Source: Aphanizomenon flos-aquae FACHB-1287 (lineage in GTDB: Bacteria; Cyanobacteriota; Cyanobacteriia; Cyanobacteriales; Nostocaceae). Taken from it: DNA of 64,000 nucleotides. This document shows positions 45,769 to 54,966 of the stretch, piece by piece. Under the pieces are notes generated by a model. The model worked only from the letters and a program-made list of their open reading frames with translations. It did not search any database and had not been told where the DNA came from. The stretch is from NCBI RefSeq assembly GCF_014698755.1, contig NZ_JACJTO010000025.1, forward strand, positions 1 to 64,000, given 5' to 3'. Numbering within the stretch: the first letter of the stretch is position 1; each line of letters opens with the position of its first letter. Made by a program: the position numbers and the translations under genes.

Positions 45769-47259
45769 TCAACCGCTTAATAGTGCTTCCACAAATTCAT
45801 AACTAGAAAATGGACGTAGATCCTCAATTCCTTCTCCAGCGCCAATAAAGCGAATGGGTAAACCTAACTGCTGAACAACCGCAAGGGCTACACCTCCCTT
45901 AGCAGTTCCGTCTAATTTGGTTAAAACCACGCCGCTGAGGTGGGCCGCTTGGGAAAATACTTCAGCTTGTTGCAGTCCATTTTGTCCCAAAGTAGAATCA
46001 AGAACTAAAAGCGATTCTACGCGGGCGTTGGGGGCTTTTTTAGTTATGATTTTGCGAATTTTGCTGAGTTCGTCCATCAGGTTTTTCTTATTTTGTAGTC
46101 TCCCAGCGGTATCTATTAATAGTAGTTCGGTTTCTCTGGCTTGAGCAGCGGTAATGGCATCAAATACCACGGCAGCAGGGTCTGTATTTTTACCGGGGTT
46201 GGCGATAACTTCGACACCACTTCTCTCACCCCAAACTTTGACTTGTTCCACAGCAGCAGCCCGGAAGGTATCCGCCGCCCCAATTAAGCATTTATAACCA
46301 GATTTTTGAGCTAGGTGAGAAATTTTACCGATGGTGGTAGTTTTTCCCGCCCCGTTCACCCCCGTAATTAACCAAATTGTGAGTTGGTCTTTTTCCGGTG
46401 CAAAGCTAGATTTTGCCTGGTTTTGCAAGGGTGTATCCAGCATATCTCTGAGAATTTCTTTAAGATAAGCGATTGCTTGTTCTGGTGGAGTCACTTCCGC
46501 CAGGATTTTTTTCTCTAACGCATTAATAATATAATCAGTTGCTTCTACACCCACATCTGCCTGTAAAAGCAAAGATTCAATTTCATTTACAGCCGCTTGA
46601 TTTAGGGGTCCTTGACCAACAATTAATTTTATTTGGTTGAGAATATTCCGCCGAGTTTTATCTAAACCTTGACGGAGTTTTTTTAACCAAGTAATTTCTT
46701 CTAGGGAAATATCTTCAGCTTTTCTCCCTTGGGCGGCTAAAACCTCTGCTGACCATTTAAACCCGTCATCAAATACCAGTTCTGGAATTTCTACTTCTGG
46801 CGCTGTTGAGGTTGTCGCTGTTTCTGGTTCAGTGGTTTCTATCGCACTAGCGATTAATTTCTCTTGTTTGGCTTGTCTTTCCGCCGCAGCACGTTCTAAA
46901 AAAGATAAATTAACTGTTTCTGATTCTGGTATTATTTCTGGTTGTGATTCGCTAATATCTTCAGTAATTTCTGATGTAGCTGCATCTATTTCTATTGGTA
47001 CAGTCACTTTCTCTGTTTCAGTTTCTACTATTTCCTCAGTAATAGTATTTGTTTCAATTACTACAGATGATTCCGTCTCTATTTGTTGTTTTTCTTGAAT
47101 ATTCTTATAAGCAGCTTTAGCAAAGGCCAACAAGTCCGCCGTATCTGGCACTGTTGTTTCTGGTTGAGTTGCTTCTACTGTGGATATTTCTGCCTGAAAT
47201 TCGGTTTGGGGAGTATCATCAGATTCATTATTTGGACGATGGAACCAATTAAAAGCCAT
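45769..47259 (-). CDS. ftsY: FtsY, signal recognition particle receptor
   Basis: This 496-residue SRP GTPase receptor targets nascent membrane proteins. The acidic, Thr/Glu-rich A region (about 1-190) is long and low-complexity. The N domain follows, then the G domain with GVNGAGKTTTIGKISHLA (G1), DTFRAAAVEQ, DTAGRLQNKKNLMDEL (G3), TKLDGTAKGG (G4) and GAGEGIEDLRPFSSYEFVEALL at the C-terminus. It lies upstream of nothing obvious and behind nusB in the same direction. Confidence 0.95.
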   Translation of the reverse strand: MAFNWFHRPNNESDDTPQTEFQAEISTVEATQPETTVPDTADLLAFAKAAYKNIQEKQQIETESSVVIETNTITEEIVETETEKVTVPIEIDAATSEITEDISESQPEIIPESETVNLSFLERAAAERQAKQEKLIASAIETTEPETATTSTAPEVEIPELVFDDGFKWSAEVLAAQGRKAEDISLEEITWLKKLRQGLDKTRRNILNQIKLIVGQGPLNQAAVNEIESLLLQADVGVEATDYIINALEKKILAEVTPPEQAIAYLKEILRDMLDTPLQNQAKSSFAPEKDQLTIWLITGVNGAGKTTTIGKISHLAQKSGYKCLIGAADTFRAAAVEQVKVWGERSGVEVIANPGKNTDPAAVVFDAITAAQARETELLLIDTAGRLQNKKNLMDELSKIRKIITKKAPNARVESLLVLDSTLGQNGLQQAEVFSQAAHLSGVVLTKLDGTAKGGVALAVVQQLGLPIRFIGAGEGIEDLRPFSSYEFVEALLSG

Positions 47260-47301
47260 TGTAGTTTAGTTAATATGTAATATGTAATATTTAAAGGTAT
47301 T

Positions 47302-47354
47302 GACAACCAACCACCGACAACCAACAACTGACCATTGACCACTAACAACTGACC
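47302..47354. repeat. Degenerate GACAACC/GACCACT repeats
   Basis: Imperfect tandem units (GACAACCAACCACC, CAACAACTGACC and similar) fill the ftsY-nusB gap. They are the same family as the 41306-41392 array. Confidence 0.8.
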
Positions 47355-47357
47355 AAT

Positions 47358-47999
47358 TTAAACAGTTTGTTTTTGTTCGCTAACTCGACGGAGAACACCA
47401 TTAATAAAACGATGTCCATCTTCTCCACTATAGCGTTTAGCCAATTCTACAGCTTCGTTAATGGCGATACTATCAGGAACTGCCATAAATTTTATTTCTG
47501 CGGTGGCTATTTGCAAAATATCTCTATCAATTTGGGCTAAACGAGTAACTTGCCAATCTACTAAAGCATGAGAAATTAGATCCGCAATAGCTTGATGATT
47601 TTCACTAACGGTAATAATAAGTGATTTAGCGTAATTACGAACTTCCTTGTCTTGATTAGCTAACTGAATTAACTCAGGAAAATCAACAGATGTACCTAAT
47701 TGATTAATTGCTATTTGGGTATAAGAAATTGCCTCTTTTAGCATGGTTCTAGCTGTATTCAAGTCAGCGGCTCTAGTTTCGCTAGTTAATAGGCGGTCAT
47801 TGCTACGTTGTAATTCTCCCGCAGCATTATTTAATGTGTCCTGCACTTCTAAGGTCAGGGTACGAACCGCCCCTAGAACTAGTTTAGAGACTAATTGATC
47901 ATCTGACAAGGTTTCTAGTTTCTTGGGGTTGATTGGTAATTGACTAAGGCTTAATAATGCCAATTCCCGGGCTATTTGTTGGGGTTTACGACGTTGCAT
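47358..47999 (-). CDS. nusB: NusB, transcription antitermination factor
   Basis: This 213-residue NusB has the N-terminal [22 protein letters not shown], a longer cyanobacterial insert (about 30-95), and the conserved C-terminal block [44 protein letters not shown]. With NusE it binds boxA in rRNA leaders. It is probably in one transcript with ftsY downstream (about 100 bp, filled with repeats). Confidence 0.93.
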   Translation of the reverse strand: MQRRKPQQIARELALLSLSQLPINPKKLETLSDDQLVSKLVLGAVRTLTLEVQDTLNNAAGELQRSNDRLLTSETRAADLNTARTMLKEAISYTQIAINQLGTSVDFPELIQLANQDKEVRNYAKSLIITVSENHQAIADLISHALVDWQVTRLAQIDRDILQIATAEIKFMAVPDSIAINEAVELAKRYSGEDGHRFINGVLRRVSEQKQTV

Positions 48000-48172
48000 A
48001 TTTTTTCTGTAGGAAAGTTGGAGATATTGAGAAATATGTTATGGCAGTTCCCAGGCTCGTGAGGTACAAAGTTTTTTAGTTTTAGGGAACAGTGAATAAA
48101 TTGGTGTGTACTTCATTAGACTGGGAAACAATAAATTATCGATCCTAATACCCTATATTCAGTAAATCAGAA

Positions 48173-49246
48173 CTAATCTCCCATCACTTCTCGTACTAAA
48201 GTCGCTAATTTATCCGCACTATCAGGAACAGCGAGAGTTTTAGCTTTCTCTGCCATTATCGCTAATTCTGCCGGAGATTGGAGCAAATTCAAAATCTGAG
48301 TTGTCAAGATTTCCGGGGTCAAATCCGACTGTTTAAAGGATAAAGCCGCCCCAACCTGAGTAAACACCTTTGCATTATAAGATTGATGATCTTCCGCTGC
48401 AAAGGGATAGGGAATTAAAATGGCTGGTTTACCACAAACCGCCAATTCTGTCAAGCTACCCGCACCAGAACGACTAATAACTAAATTAGCCCTTCTCAAT
48501 AAAGCCGCCATATTGTCATAAAAAGGCAAAGCGATATATTGAGGATGCTGAATACTGTTAATATCAGGATCATTCTCACCAGTCAAGTGCACTATATAAG
48601 CACCAGCTTGAAACAAAGCGTCCGCAGACTGACGCACCAATTTATTTACAGCTACAGCCCCTTGACTTCCACCAAATACCACAATCAAAGGAATATTATC
48701 GGGAATAGGTAAGTCCAATGTACTATCAATTCCCTCATCTAAGAATTGAGAACGGATCGGAGTACCTACACAGACAGTTTGAGACCGAGGTAAGTATTGA
48801 GCAGTAACATCAAATCCTATAGCGACGGCATTACACCAAGGTCCAAAAAAGCGGGTAACTTTACCTGGTATTGCGTTAGATTCATGAAAAACCACAGGTA
48901 AACCCAACAAACGGGCAGCAATTACCGCAGGACCTGCAATATAACCTCCTGTCGTGAAAACTCCGTGGAATTTTCCCTGTTTAAGAATACGTCTAACTTT
49001 CAGAATCCCAGTCATGAGCTTCCACAAGACGCGGATAGAACTAAGACTAAAACCTTGCTGAAACCCTGCAACAGCCACCGTATTTAAAGGATATGTCCCT
49101 GGAACTAACTGAGTTTCTAGCCGATTTGACACACCCAGCCATTCAATATTGTATTCTGACAGTTTTTCAGCCAATGCGATCGCTGGAAACAAGTGTCCAC
49201 CTGTCCCACTAGCTGCTATAAGTAATTTAATTGGTGGATTTACCAT
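48173..49246 (-). CDS. murG: MurG, lipid II synthase
   Basis: This 357-residue glycosyltransferase (GT28) adds GlcNAc to lipid I at the inner face of the plasma membrane. It has the N-terminal LLIAASGTGGHLFPAIALAE loop, TTGGYIAGPAVIAARLLGLPVVFHESNAIPGKVTR (H-E-x-N-x-x-P-G), GGSQGA, and the UDP-GlcNAc site VISRSGAGSLTELAVCGKPAILIPYPFAAEDHQSYNA. It is full length with no odd features. Confidence 0.95.
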   Translation of the reverse strand: MVNPPIKLLIAASGTGGHLFPAIALAEKLSEYNIEWLGVSNRLETQLVPGTYPLNTVAVAGFQQGFSLSSIRVLWKLMTGILKVRRILKQGKFHGVFTTGGYIAGPAVIAARLLGLPVVFHESNAIPGKVTRFFGPWCNAVAIGFDVTAQYLPRSQTVCVGTPIRSQFLDEGIDSTLDLPIPDNIPLIVVFGGSQGAVAVNKLVRQSADALFQAGAYIVHLTGENDPDINSIQHPQYIALPFYDNMAALLRRANLVISRSGAGSLTELAVCGKPAILIPYPFAAEDHQSYNAKVFTQVGAALSFKQSDLTPEILTTQILNLLQSPAELAIMAEKAKTLAVPDSADKLATLVREVMGD

Positions 49247-49331
49247 TCCTGACTATACCATTTATCTCCCAGCTTTATTAAGATAAAACAAATTCCCTAT
49301 CTTCTATCATCGCATCAGTAAAATCTTACCT

Positions 49332-50144
49332 ATGACTAAAATTATCCCCCTTTTAATGAAACGTAATAAAACACTAACCGTTAGTATTTCCCTGATTTCC
49401 AGTTTACTGGTAATTGGTTTATCGAGCTTATCGCAATCGGTGCAAGCAGGTCAACCCACAAATGCACCTGCTACACTTACTAACCTGTTAACGCAAATTG
49501 ATAATGCTGCCAATCAGGGTAATATTAACAGTCTCATGCAATTTTACAGTCCTAAATTTACTCATGGTGACGGGTTAAACCGTAAATCTATGGAACAGGC
49601 TTTAACAGGACTTTGGAAGCGATATCCCCAATTGCGTTATACTACTAACATAGAGTCTTGGAAATCTGAAGGTAATACCATTATTGCGGAAACTGTCACT
49701 AATATTAGCGGTTTACCTGCATCTGGTAATAATAATTTCACCCTCCAGTCTACAATTAAATCGCGTCAAAAAATTACGGGTGCAAGAATTGTTCGTCAAG
49801 ATATTTTATCGGAACGGACTCAACTAACTGCTGGAAGTAAACCACCCCAAGTAGAAATTAAATTACCACTACAGGTAAAAGTTAATGAAAAATATAGCTT
49901 TGATGCCATTGTTCAAGAACCAGTAGGGGAGGATTTTCTACTAGGAAAAGCTATAGAAGAGCCCATTCAAAGCAGTAAATTTCTTAACCCCACAATTGTG
50001 AATTTAGAATTTCTCAATGCGGGAGGACTTTTCAAAATCGGACGCGCACCTTCTACTCCCGGTCCTCAATGGATTTCCGCAGTTATTCGCAGGGGTGAAG
50101 ATATGACTATCATTACTCAGCGGTTACAAGTGGTTAAAAAGTAG
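49332..50144 (+). CDS. Secreted NTF2-like protein
   Basis: This 270-residue protein has a signal peptide (positively charged MTKIIPLLMKRNKTLT, hydrophobic core, probable cleavage after SVQA near 39). The SnoaL/NTF2-like domain (about 45-160; LLTQIDNAANQGNINSLMQFYSPKFTHGDGL) is followed by a beta-rich C-terminal part (PPQVEIKLPLQVKVNEKYSFDAIVQEP). Such proteins are common in cyanobacterial periplasm; the ligand is unknown. It is transcribed away from murG. Confidence 0.75.
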   Translation: MTKIIPLLMKRNKTLTVSISLISSLLVIGLSSLSQSVQAGQPTNAPATLTNLLTQIDNAANQGNINSLMQFYSPKFTHGDGLNRKSMEQALTGLWKRYPQLRYTTNIESWKSEGNTIIAETVTNISGLPASGNNNFTLQSTIKSRQKITGARIVRQDILSERTQLTAGSKPPQVEIKLPLQVKVNEKYSFDAIVQEPVGEDFLLGKAIEEPIQSSKFLNPTIVNLEFLNAGGLFKIGRAPSTPGPQWISAVIRRGEDMTIITQRLQVVKK

Positions 50145-50147
50145 TTA

Positions 50148-50230
50148 GTGGTCATTGGTCAGTGGTCAGTGGTCATTGGTCATTGGTCATTGGTCATTGG
50201 TCATTGGTCATTGGTCAGTGGTGATTGGTC
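50148..50230. repeat. Heptanucleotide tandem repeat (GGTCATT/GGTCAGT)
   Basis: About eleven copies of GGTCATT or GGTCAGT run from the stop of the NTF2-like gene to the SDR gene. This is a classic short tandemly repeated repetitive (STRR) sequence of heterocyst-forming cyanobacteria. Confidence 0.92.
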
Positions 50231-50269
50231 AAGACTATGCTAACAACGGACAACGGACAACGGATTTCT

Positions 50270-51028
50270 ATGCAAAACCATATTGTTTTGATTACTGGTG
50301 CAAGTAGCGGTATAGGTGCTGCTTGTGCCAAAATTTTTGCTCATGCTGGTGCAAAACTGATTTTAGCAGCACGGCGTTGGGACCGTTTACAACAATTGGC
50401 TGATTCCTTAGACATCCCATCTGATAAAATCTATTTATTAGAACTTGATGTGTGCGATCGCTTGGCGGTAGAATCAGCTATTAATAATTTATCCCCTTCC
50501 TGGTCAAATATTGATATTTTGATTAATAATGCTGGTTTAAGTCGCGGTTTAGACAAATTATATCAAGGTGACTTTCATGACTGGGAAGAAATGATTGATA
50601 CTAATATCAAAGGTTTACTGTACCTGACCCGCTACATAGTCCCAGGAATGGTGGAACGGAATTGTGGTCATGTTATCAATATCGGTTCTGTTGCGGGACA
50701 TCAAACTTATCCTGGTGGTAATGTCTATTGTGGGACAAAAGCAGCGGTTAAAGCTATCTCTGAAGGCTTAAAACAAGACCTTTTAGGAACTCCCGTGCGA
50801 GTAACTTCTGTAGACCCTGGAATGGTAGAAACAGAATTTAGTCAAGTGCGTTTTCATGGTGACACAGAACGGGCTAAAAAGGTGTATGAGGGAGTTAAAC
50901 CTCTAACTCCTGATGATGTGGCTGATGTGATCTTTTTCTGTGCCACTAGGGCGAGTCATGTTAATATTAGTGAAGTCTTATTGATGCCAGTAGACCAAGC
51001 GTTAACTTTAGTAAATAGGCGGGTATAA
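50270..51028 (+). CDS. Short-chain dehydrogenase (YdfG-like)
   Basis: This 252-residue SDR has the Rossmann motif LITGASSGIGAACA, a NADP-preferring basic residue AARRWDR, NNAG in ILINNAGLSRGL, and the catalytic Ser and Y-x3-K in INIGSVAGHQTYPGGNVYCGTKAAVK. It ends SEVLLMPVDQAL, as in YdfG/serine (3-hydroxy acid) dehydrogenases. The start is ATG 50270 (MQNHIVLITG); an in-frame extension to 50225 is repeat sequence. Confidence 0.9.
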   Translation: MQNHIVLITGASSGIGAACAKIFAHAGAKLILAARRWDRLQQLADSLDIPSDKIYLLELDVCDRLAVESAINNLSPSWSNIDILINNAGLSRGLDKLYQGDFHDWEEMIDTNIKGLLYLTRYIVPGMVERNCGHVINIGSVAGHQTYPGGNVYCGTKAAVKAISEGLKQDLLGTPVRVTSVDPGMVETEFSQVRFHGDTERAKKVYEGVKPLTPDDVADVIFFCATRASHVNISEVLLMPVDQALTLVNRRV

Positions 51029-51090
51029 ATTTAACTCTCATATTCTTCCAAACTCCGAATGGGAAGGGAGGGAAGTCCTTGACAGTAAAG

Positions 51091-51110
51091 ACCCACCTGT
51101 TTCCGTGGGT
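51091..51110. terminator. Hairpin between convergent genes
   Basis: ACCCAC (51091-51096) and GTGGGT (51105-51110) pair around CTGTTTCC; imperfect pairing AGTA..ATACT extends it. It lies between the convergent SDR and GIY-YIG genes. The ACCCACCTGTTTCCGTGGGT form is also common at cyanobacterial IS200/IS605 ends. Confidence 0.45.
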
Positions 51111-51140
51111 TATACTGATAATTTCCTATTTTCTATTCTA

Positions 51141-51815
51141 TTATCTGAATCTGAAAACGGGAAAAGAGGATACTGATTTTACTGTCGCAATACCAGTATC
51201 CTCTTCATGCTTTTGTAACCGTTTAATAACTTCCTTTTGAGCTTCTACCTCTGCTGAATACTGCCATGATTTCTTACTTTGAATATACGCACTAATCCCT
51301 AGAGATTTATCAGAAATCTTACCACCGTTCTGCTCCAACAGGGTTACGAGATTAGGCTTTAATTCTTCCATCTCTTGTTCCAATAAAGCTAATTGCTGTT
51401 TAATTTCTCGGTATCTATTAATGTAATTTTCTTCACTGTATCCGAGATCAATTTTTGGTAATTTTTGTTTAGTCAAGTTCATGTTTAGTGGTGGGTCGAA
51501 CTTCTGGATATACCCTATTTCCCACTCATGTAAATCTTGGTCATCAGTCCAGACCAAGTAACAGATATACTGAACTTTGTTAGCTTTAAAATCTTCAAAT
51601 TTTTCGTGTTGTGAGTGTCTCTTTCTCAAGCTAGATGTGGATATCCCTATATACCAAATTCTACTAGCTGAGTCAATAGCGAAATAAATACCAGGGGTGT
51701 CTGGTAGGTTTTGGTGATCTCCTAAAAGGACTTTACCAAGTTTTTTAATTGAGAAACTGGGAATAAAAGCAGAATCCTCTAACTCAATTTGGTGGTCTAA
51801 ATCGGTTTGTGTCAT
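51141..51815 (-). CDS. GIY-YIG domain protein
   Basis: This 224-residue protein has a GIY-YIG nuclease-type domain (about 35-115): GIYFAIDSASRIWYIGISTSSLRKRHSQH, with the catalytic-type Arg in LRKRH and a Glu in EWEIGYIQKFDPPLN. The C-terminal half is a coiled, charged region (REIKQQLALLEQEMEELKP). The start at 51815 (MTQTDLDHQIE) is preceded by GGGGGAAAA, a better ribosome site than for ATG 51845. Similar proteins occur in phage and mobile elements; the role is unknown. Confidence 0.75.
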   Translation of the reverse strand: MTQTDLDHQIELEDSAFIPSFSIKKLGKVLLGDHQNLPDTPGIYFAIDSASRIWYIGISTSSLRKRHSQHEKFEDFKANKVQYICYLVWTDDQDLHEWEIGYIQKFDPPLNMNLTKQKLPKIDLGYSEENYINRYREIKQQLALLEQEMEELKPNLVTLLEQNGGKISDKSLGISAYIQSKKSWQYSAEVEAQKEVIKRLQKHEEDTGIATVKSVSSFPVFRFR

Positions 51816-52024
51816 TTTTCCCCCTAAGTCCAAGACTATTGGCAAATAGTTTGTTTTTATCGCATCTTACCATGTTTTAATTACTTCTAATTTAGATGAG
51901 TATGGAACAAAGGATATTATAATTAATGTTGGGTGATGTTTCTCTGTATCGTATTGTGAAAAGTCCGTCGATATTGAGTAAACTAGATGCGGGATGAAAC
52001 ACCCGCTACCTATACTACAGAAAA

Positions 52025-52669
52025 TTAAGGTGATAACCGCTCGATTTTCCACCCTCCAGCATCTAAACGAGTATATAACAGACGATCATGTAAACGACTT
52101 GATCTTCCTTGCCAAAACTCAATTTCCTGGGGAATGACGCGAAAACCACCCCAATGAGGAGGACGAGGAACTTCCTGATTTTGATATACGCGCTCAAATT
52201 CTTGTAATTGTGATTCTAAAATATCCCTACTGGCAATTACTTCACTTTGATTAGAAGCCCAAGCACCCAAACGACTATATGGAGGGCGGATTTCAAAATA
52301 GCTATCAGATTGTGCCGAGGAAATTTTCTCCACAGTCCCAACAATTCTTACCTGTCGTTCTAGTTCAGCCCACCAAAAAACCAAAGCAGCAAGGGGATTT
52401 GCCGTGAGTTCCTGTCCTTTTTGACTATTATAATTAGTAAATAAGACAAAACCCCTTTCATCAAAATCCTTGAGTAGTACCATTCTCGCCGAAGGACGAC
52501 CATTTGGTGTACAGGTAGCCAAAGTCATAGCATTAGGCTCAGGTAGCTGTGCTGCTAGGGACTGACCAAACCAAATTTTAAATTGTACAAAGGGATTAGA
52601 GTCAATTTCCTTTTCACTCAAATCTTGCAAGGTGTAGTCTTTGCGAATATCTGCTATGCTTTTATCCAT
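52025..52669 (-). CDS. pdxH: PdxH, pyridoxamine 5'-phosphate oxidase
   Basis: This 214-residue FMN enzyme makes pyridoxal 5'-phosphate, the last step of vitamin B6 salvage. FMN-binding parts are [25 protein letters not shown] and [19 protein letters not shown]; the substrate-binding C-terminus is [27 protein letters not shown]. It starts at [14 protein letters not shown], as usual, and is full length. Confidence 0.94.
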   Translation of the reverse strand: MDKSIADIRKDYTLQDLSEKEIDSNPFVQFKIWFGQSLAAQLPEPNAMTLATCTPNGRPSARMVLLKDFDERGFVLFTNYNSQKGQELTANPLAALVFWWAELERQVRIVGTVEKISSAQSDSYFEIRPPYSRLGAWASNQSEVIASRDILESQLQEFERVYQNQEVPRPPHWGGFRVIPQEIEFWQGRSSRLHDRLLYTRLDAGGWKIERLSP

Positions 52670-52732
52670 TTTAATTCTTTCCTGATTCTGTAATTAAATT
52701 CCTAGTTATCTAAATTTAGGCTGGTAATGGAT

Positions 52733-52770
52733 AATTAGTCATAAGTCATTGGTCATGGGTCATTGGTAAA
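52733..52770. repeat. Short GGTCATT/AGTCATA repeat
   Basis: Four or five imperfect heptamers (AGTCATA, AGTCATT, GGTCATG, GGTCATT) belong to the same STRR family as 50148-50230. Confidence 0.75.
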
Positions 52771-52899
52771 AATTATTACCTTTTACTCATTCCCTACCCT
52801 TGAAGCCTCCAAAGCCTTGAGGACATAAATTGATCATGAAACTCAACCCGGAAGAGGATTTTAATCCTGATTCCTGATTCCTGTTATAGATTAAATCAG

Positions 52900-53985
52900 A
52901 TGCGCCGTTCTGCTTCTCTCCAAACTTTGTTAATTTATGGACTCAGTGGACCAATTATCGCTCTCAATATCTGGTTACTGTCTTTATTATTTCGTTTTTT
53001 CCAAAATCCGATTACTATCCTCAGTATTGCTGCAATTCTGGCTTTTTTGCTGAATTACCCAGTCAAATTATTTGAGAAAATCAGAATTACCCGCACTCAA
53101 GCAGTAATTATTGTTCTAATACTGACTTTAACATTGTTTATTGTTGTATGTGTTACTCTTGTACCAATGCTAATTGACCAAACCATTCAACTTTTAAATA
53201 AGATCCCGGATTGGTTAGCGACTAGTCAAGCTAATTTAGATCACTTAGAAACACTAGCAAAGCAGCGACGTTTATCTGTGGATTTAAAACTAGTAACAAA
53301 CCAAATAAATGGTAATATTCAAAACTTAGTACAACAAATAGCATCCGGAGCAGTAGGATTTGCTGGAACCCTGTTATCAGGATTACTAAATCTAGTCTTG
53401 GTAATTGTTCTAGCCTTTTATATGCTTATATATGGTGATCAAGTTTGGTCTGGGTTAATCAATTTGTTACCATCTAATATTGGTATTCCTTTTAGTAAGT
53501 CCTTAGAGTTAAATTTCCAAAACTTTTTCTTGAGCCAATTGTTGCTAGGACTATTTATGGTCATAGCCCTTACGCCTATATTCTTATTTTTGAAAGTCCC
53601 ATTTGCCTTTTTATTTGCCATTATCATCGGTATTTCTGGATTAATTCCCGTTGTTGGTGCAACTTTAGGTATTGGTTTAGTCACAATGTTGGTATTAATC
53701 CAAAATTGGTGGTTAGCTTTCCCAGTCGCTACAATGGCAATTATCATGCAACAAATTAAAGATAATTTATTAGCTCCAAAATTAATGGGTAATTTTATTG
53801 GACTTAACCCCCTGTGGATTTTTATCGCTATTTTAATGGGATTTGAAATTGCCGGGTTATTAGGAACATTGGTTTCTGTACCAATTGCTGGAACTATAAA
53901 AGGCACGATAGATGCTATCAAAAGCAATAATAATATCTCAAATTTTCGGGTTAATTACGGCTCAGAATTTGAAAGAAATGAATAA
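52900..53985 (+). CDS. AI-2E family transporter, second paralogue
   Basis: This 361-residue membrane protein has the same family layout as the 34249-35331 gene: AAILAFLLNYPVKLFEKIRITRTQ near the N-terminus, a soluble helical middle (LLNKIPDWLATSQANLDHLE), and DNLLAPKLMGNFIGLNPLWIFIAILMGFEIAGLLGTLVSVPIAG at the end. By eye the two are clearly homologous but well diverged, so this is an old duplication. Confidence 0.85.
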   Translation: MRRSASLQTLLIYGLSGPIIALNIWLLSLLFRFFQNPITILSIAAILAFLLNYPVKLFEKIRITRTQAVIIVLILTLTLFIVVCVTLVPMLIDQTIQLLNKIPDWLATSQANLDHLETLAKQRRLSVDLKLVTNQINGNIQNLVQQIASGAVGFAGTLLSGLLNLVLVIVLAFYMLIYGDQVWSGLINLLPSNIGIPFSKSLELNFQNFFLSQLLLGLFMVIALTPIFLFLKVPFAFLFAIIIGISGLIPVVGATLGIGLVTMLVLIQNWWLAFPVATMAIIMQQIKDNLLAPKLMGNFIGLNPLWIFIAILMGFEIAGLLGTLVSVPIAGTIKGTIDAIKSNNNISNFRVNYGSEFERNE

Positions 53986-54102
53986 GTTAATTAATGGGTC
54001 ATTAGTCAGTTTTCAGTAGAACCCTTCCAAACTTGTTACTTAGGATATGTTACCATAACAACAATTTTTAATGCCAACCTACTTATATCAAATTTTGGAT
54101 TC

Positions 54103-54894
54103 ATGGATGCAGTTGAATTATTAGAAACAATTACACACTTGATTAAGCAGGCTGAAAAAGGGGAAATTGACCCTTGGGACGTGCGAGTTATTGAGGTGAT
54201 TGATCATTACTTGGAATTAATGTCACCAGAAGCAAGAACTATCAGGGGCTATGAAAGTGATTTGTCTCAATCTGGACAGGCATTTTTATCAGCATCAAAG
54301 CTTGTATTATTCAAAGCCAACACATTAATTCAACTATCAACAGTATATAATACCCTAGAAGAAGTTGTAGATGATACACTATTAACAATAGAAGATGGAT
54401 TATTGTCTCCTGGCCACCCCGTGCAATTGGAGCAACGCTTGCGTCGTCGTCCAGCAGCTATGCCTCCCCCAAAACGTCGGGTAACGTTGCAAGAGTTAAT
54501 CAACCAATTGCAAATTATGGCCAGCCAGCTAAAACTGGTAGAAAAAGTTGATAAACCTAAACGGCTCAAACGCCAGTCTAGTGTCCAAACCATGCGGGAA
54601 GCTCTAGAATTGGCGCACCAAGAAAATTTAACAGAAGTCGCGTTAGAAATAGAGCAGGTGCTACATGGTGCTGCTCAAGAGCAGAATTTAGAGAAACCAT
54701 GTTGGAACCTAGAACAACTGATAGATTTGTGGATACAGACAAAGCAACTCAAAAAACATGGCTCAGGTCATGAATCGGAATACGGTAACATGATTAGCGT
54801 TTTTTGGGCTTTACTGCTGCTGTCGGCTCAATCGAAGGTAGAACTATTTCAACAAGAATTTTACCAGGAAATTCAAATCCGCTTACCTACTTAA
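54103..54894 (+). CDS. scpA: ScpA, segregation and condensation protein A
   Basis: This 263-residue kleisin partner of SMC takes part in chromosome condensation. The N-terminal block LLETITHLIKQAEKGEIDPWDVRVIEVIDHYLELM is diagnostic. A variable middle (RRRPAAMPPPKRRVTLQELINQL) follows, and a winged-helix C-terminus (NMISVFWALLLLSAQSKVELFQQEFYQEIQIRL). ATG 54103 is chosen. scpB is not in the window. Confidence 0.88.
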   Translation: MDAVELLETITHLIKQAEKGEIDPWDVRVIEVIDHYLELMSPEARTIRGYESDLSQSGQAFLSASKLVLFKANTLIQLSTVYNTLEEVVDDTLLTIEDGLLSPGHPVQLEQRLRRRPAAMPPPKRRVTLQELINQLQIMASQLKLVEKVDKPKRLKRQSSVQTMREALELAHQENLTEVALEIEQVLHGAAQEQNLEKPCWNLEQLIDLWIQTKQLKKHGSGHESEYGNMISVFWALLLLSAQSKVELFQQEFYQEIQIRLPT

Positions 54895-54927
54895 AGGCAG
54901 GAAGCAGGGGGGGGACTTCTATCTATT

Positions 54928-54953
54928 CCCAATGACCAATGACCAATGACTAA
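54928..54953. repeat. Short CCAATGA repeat
   Basis: CCCAATGACCAATGACCAA followed by TGACTAA is a three-unit member of the (C)CAATGAC heptamer family, the reverse complement of the GGTCATT repeats. Confidence 0.75.
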
Positions 54954-54966
54954 GGAATAAAATTTT

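Noticed and set aside
50148-50230. Regular repeat array considered as CRISPR or iteron origin
   Set aside because: The heptamer period has no spacers and the same words occur in many gaps, so it is neither CRISPR nor iterons.
51867-52052. 61-codon minus-strand frame between GIY-YIG and pdxH
   Set aside because: It overlaps the pdxH end and shows no conserved features.
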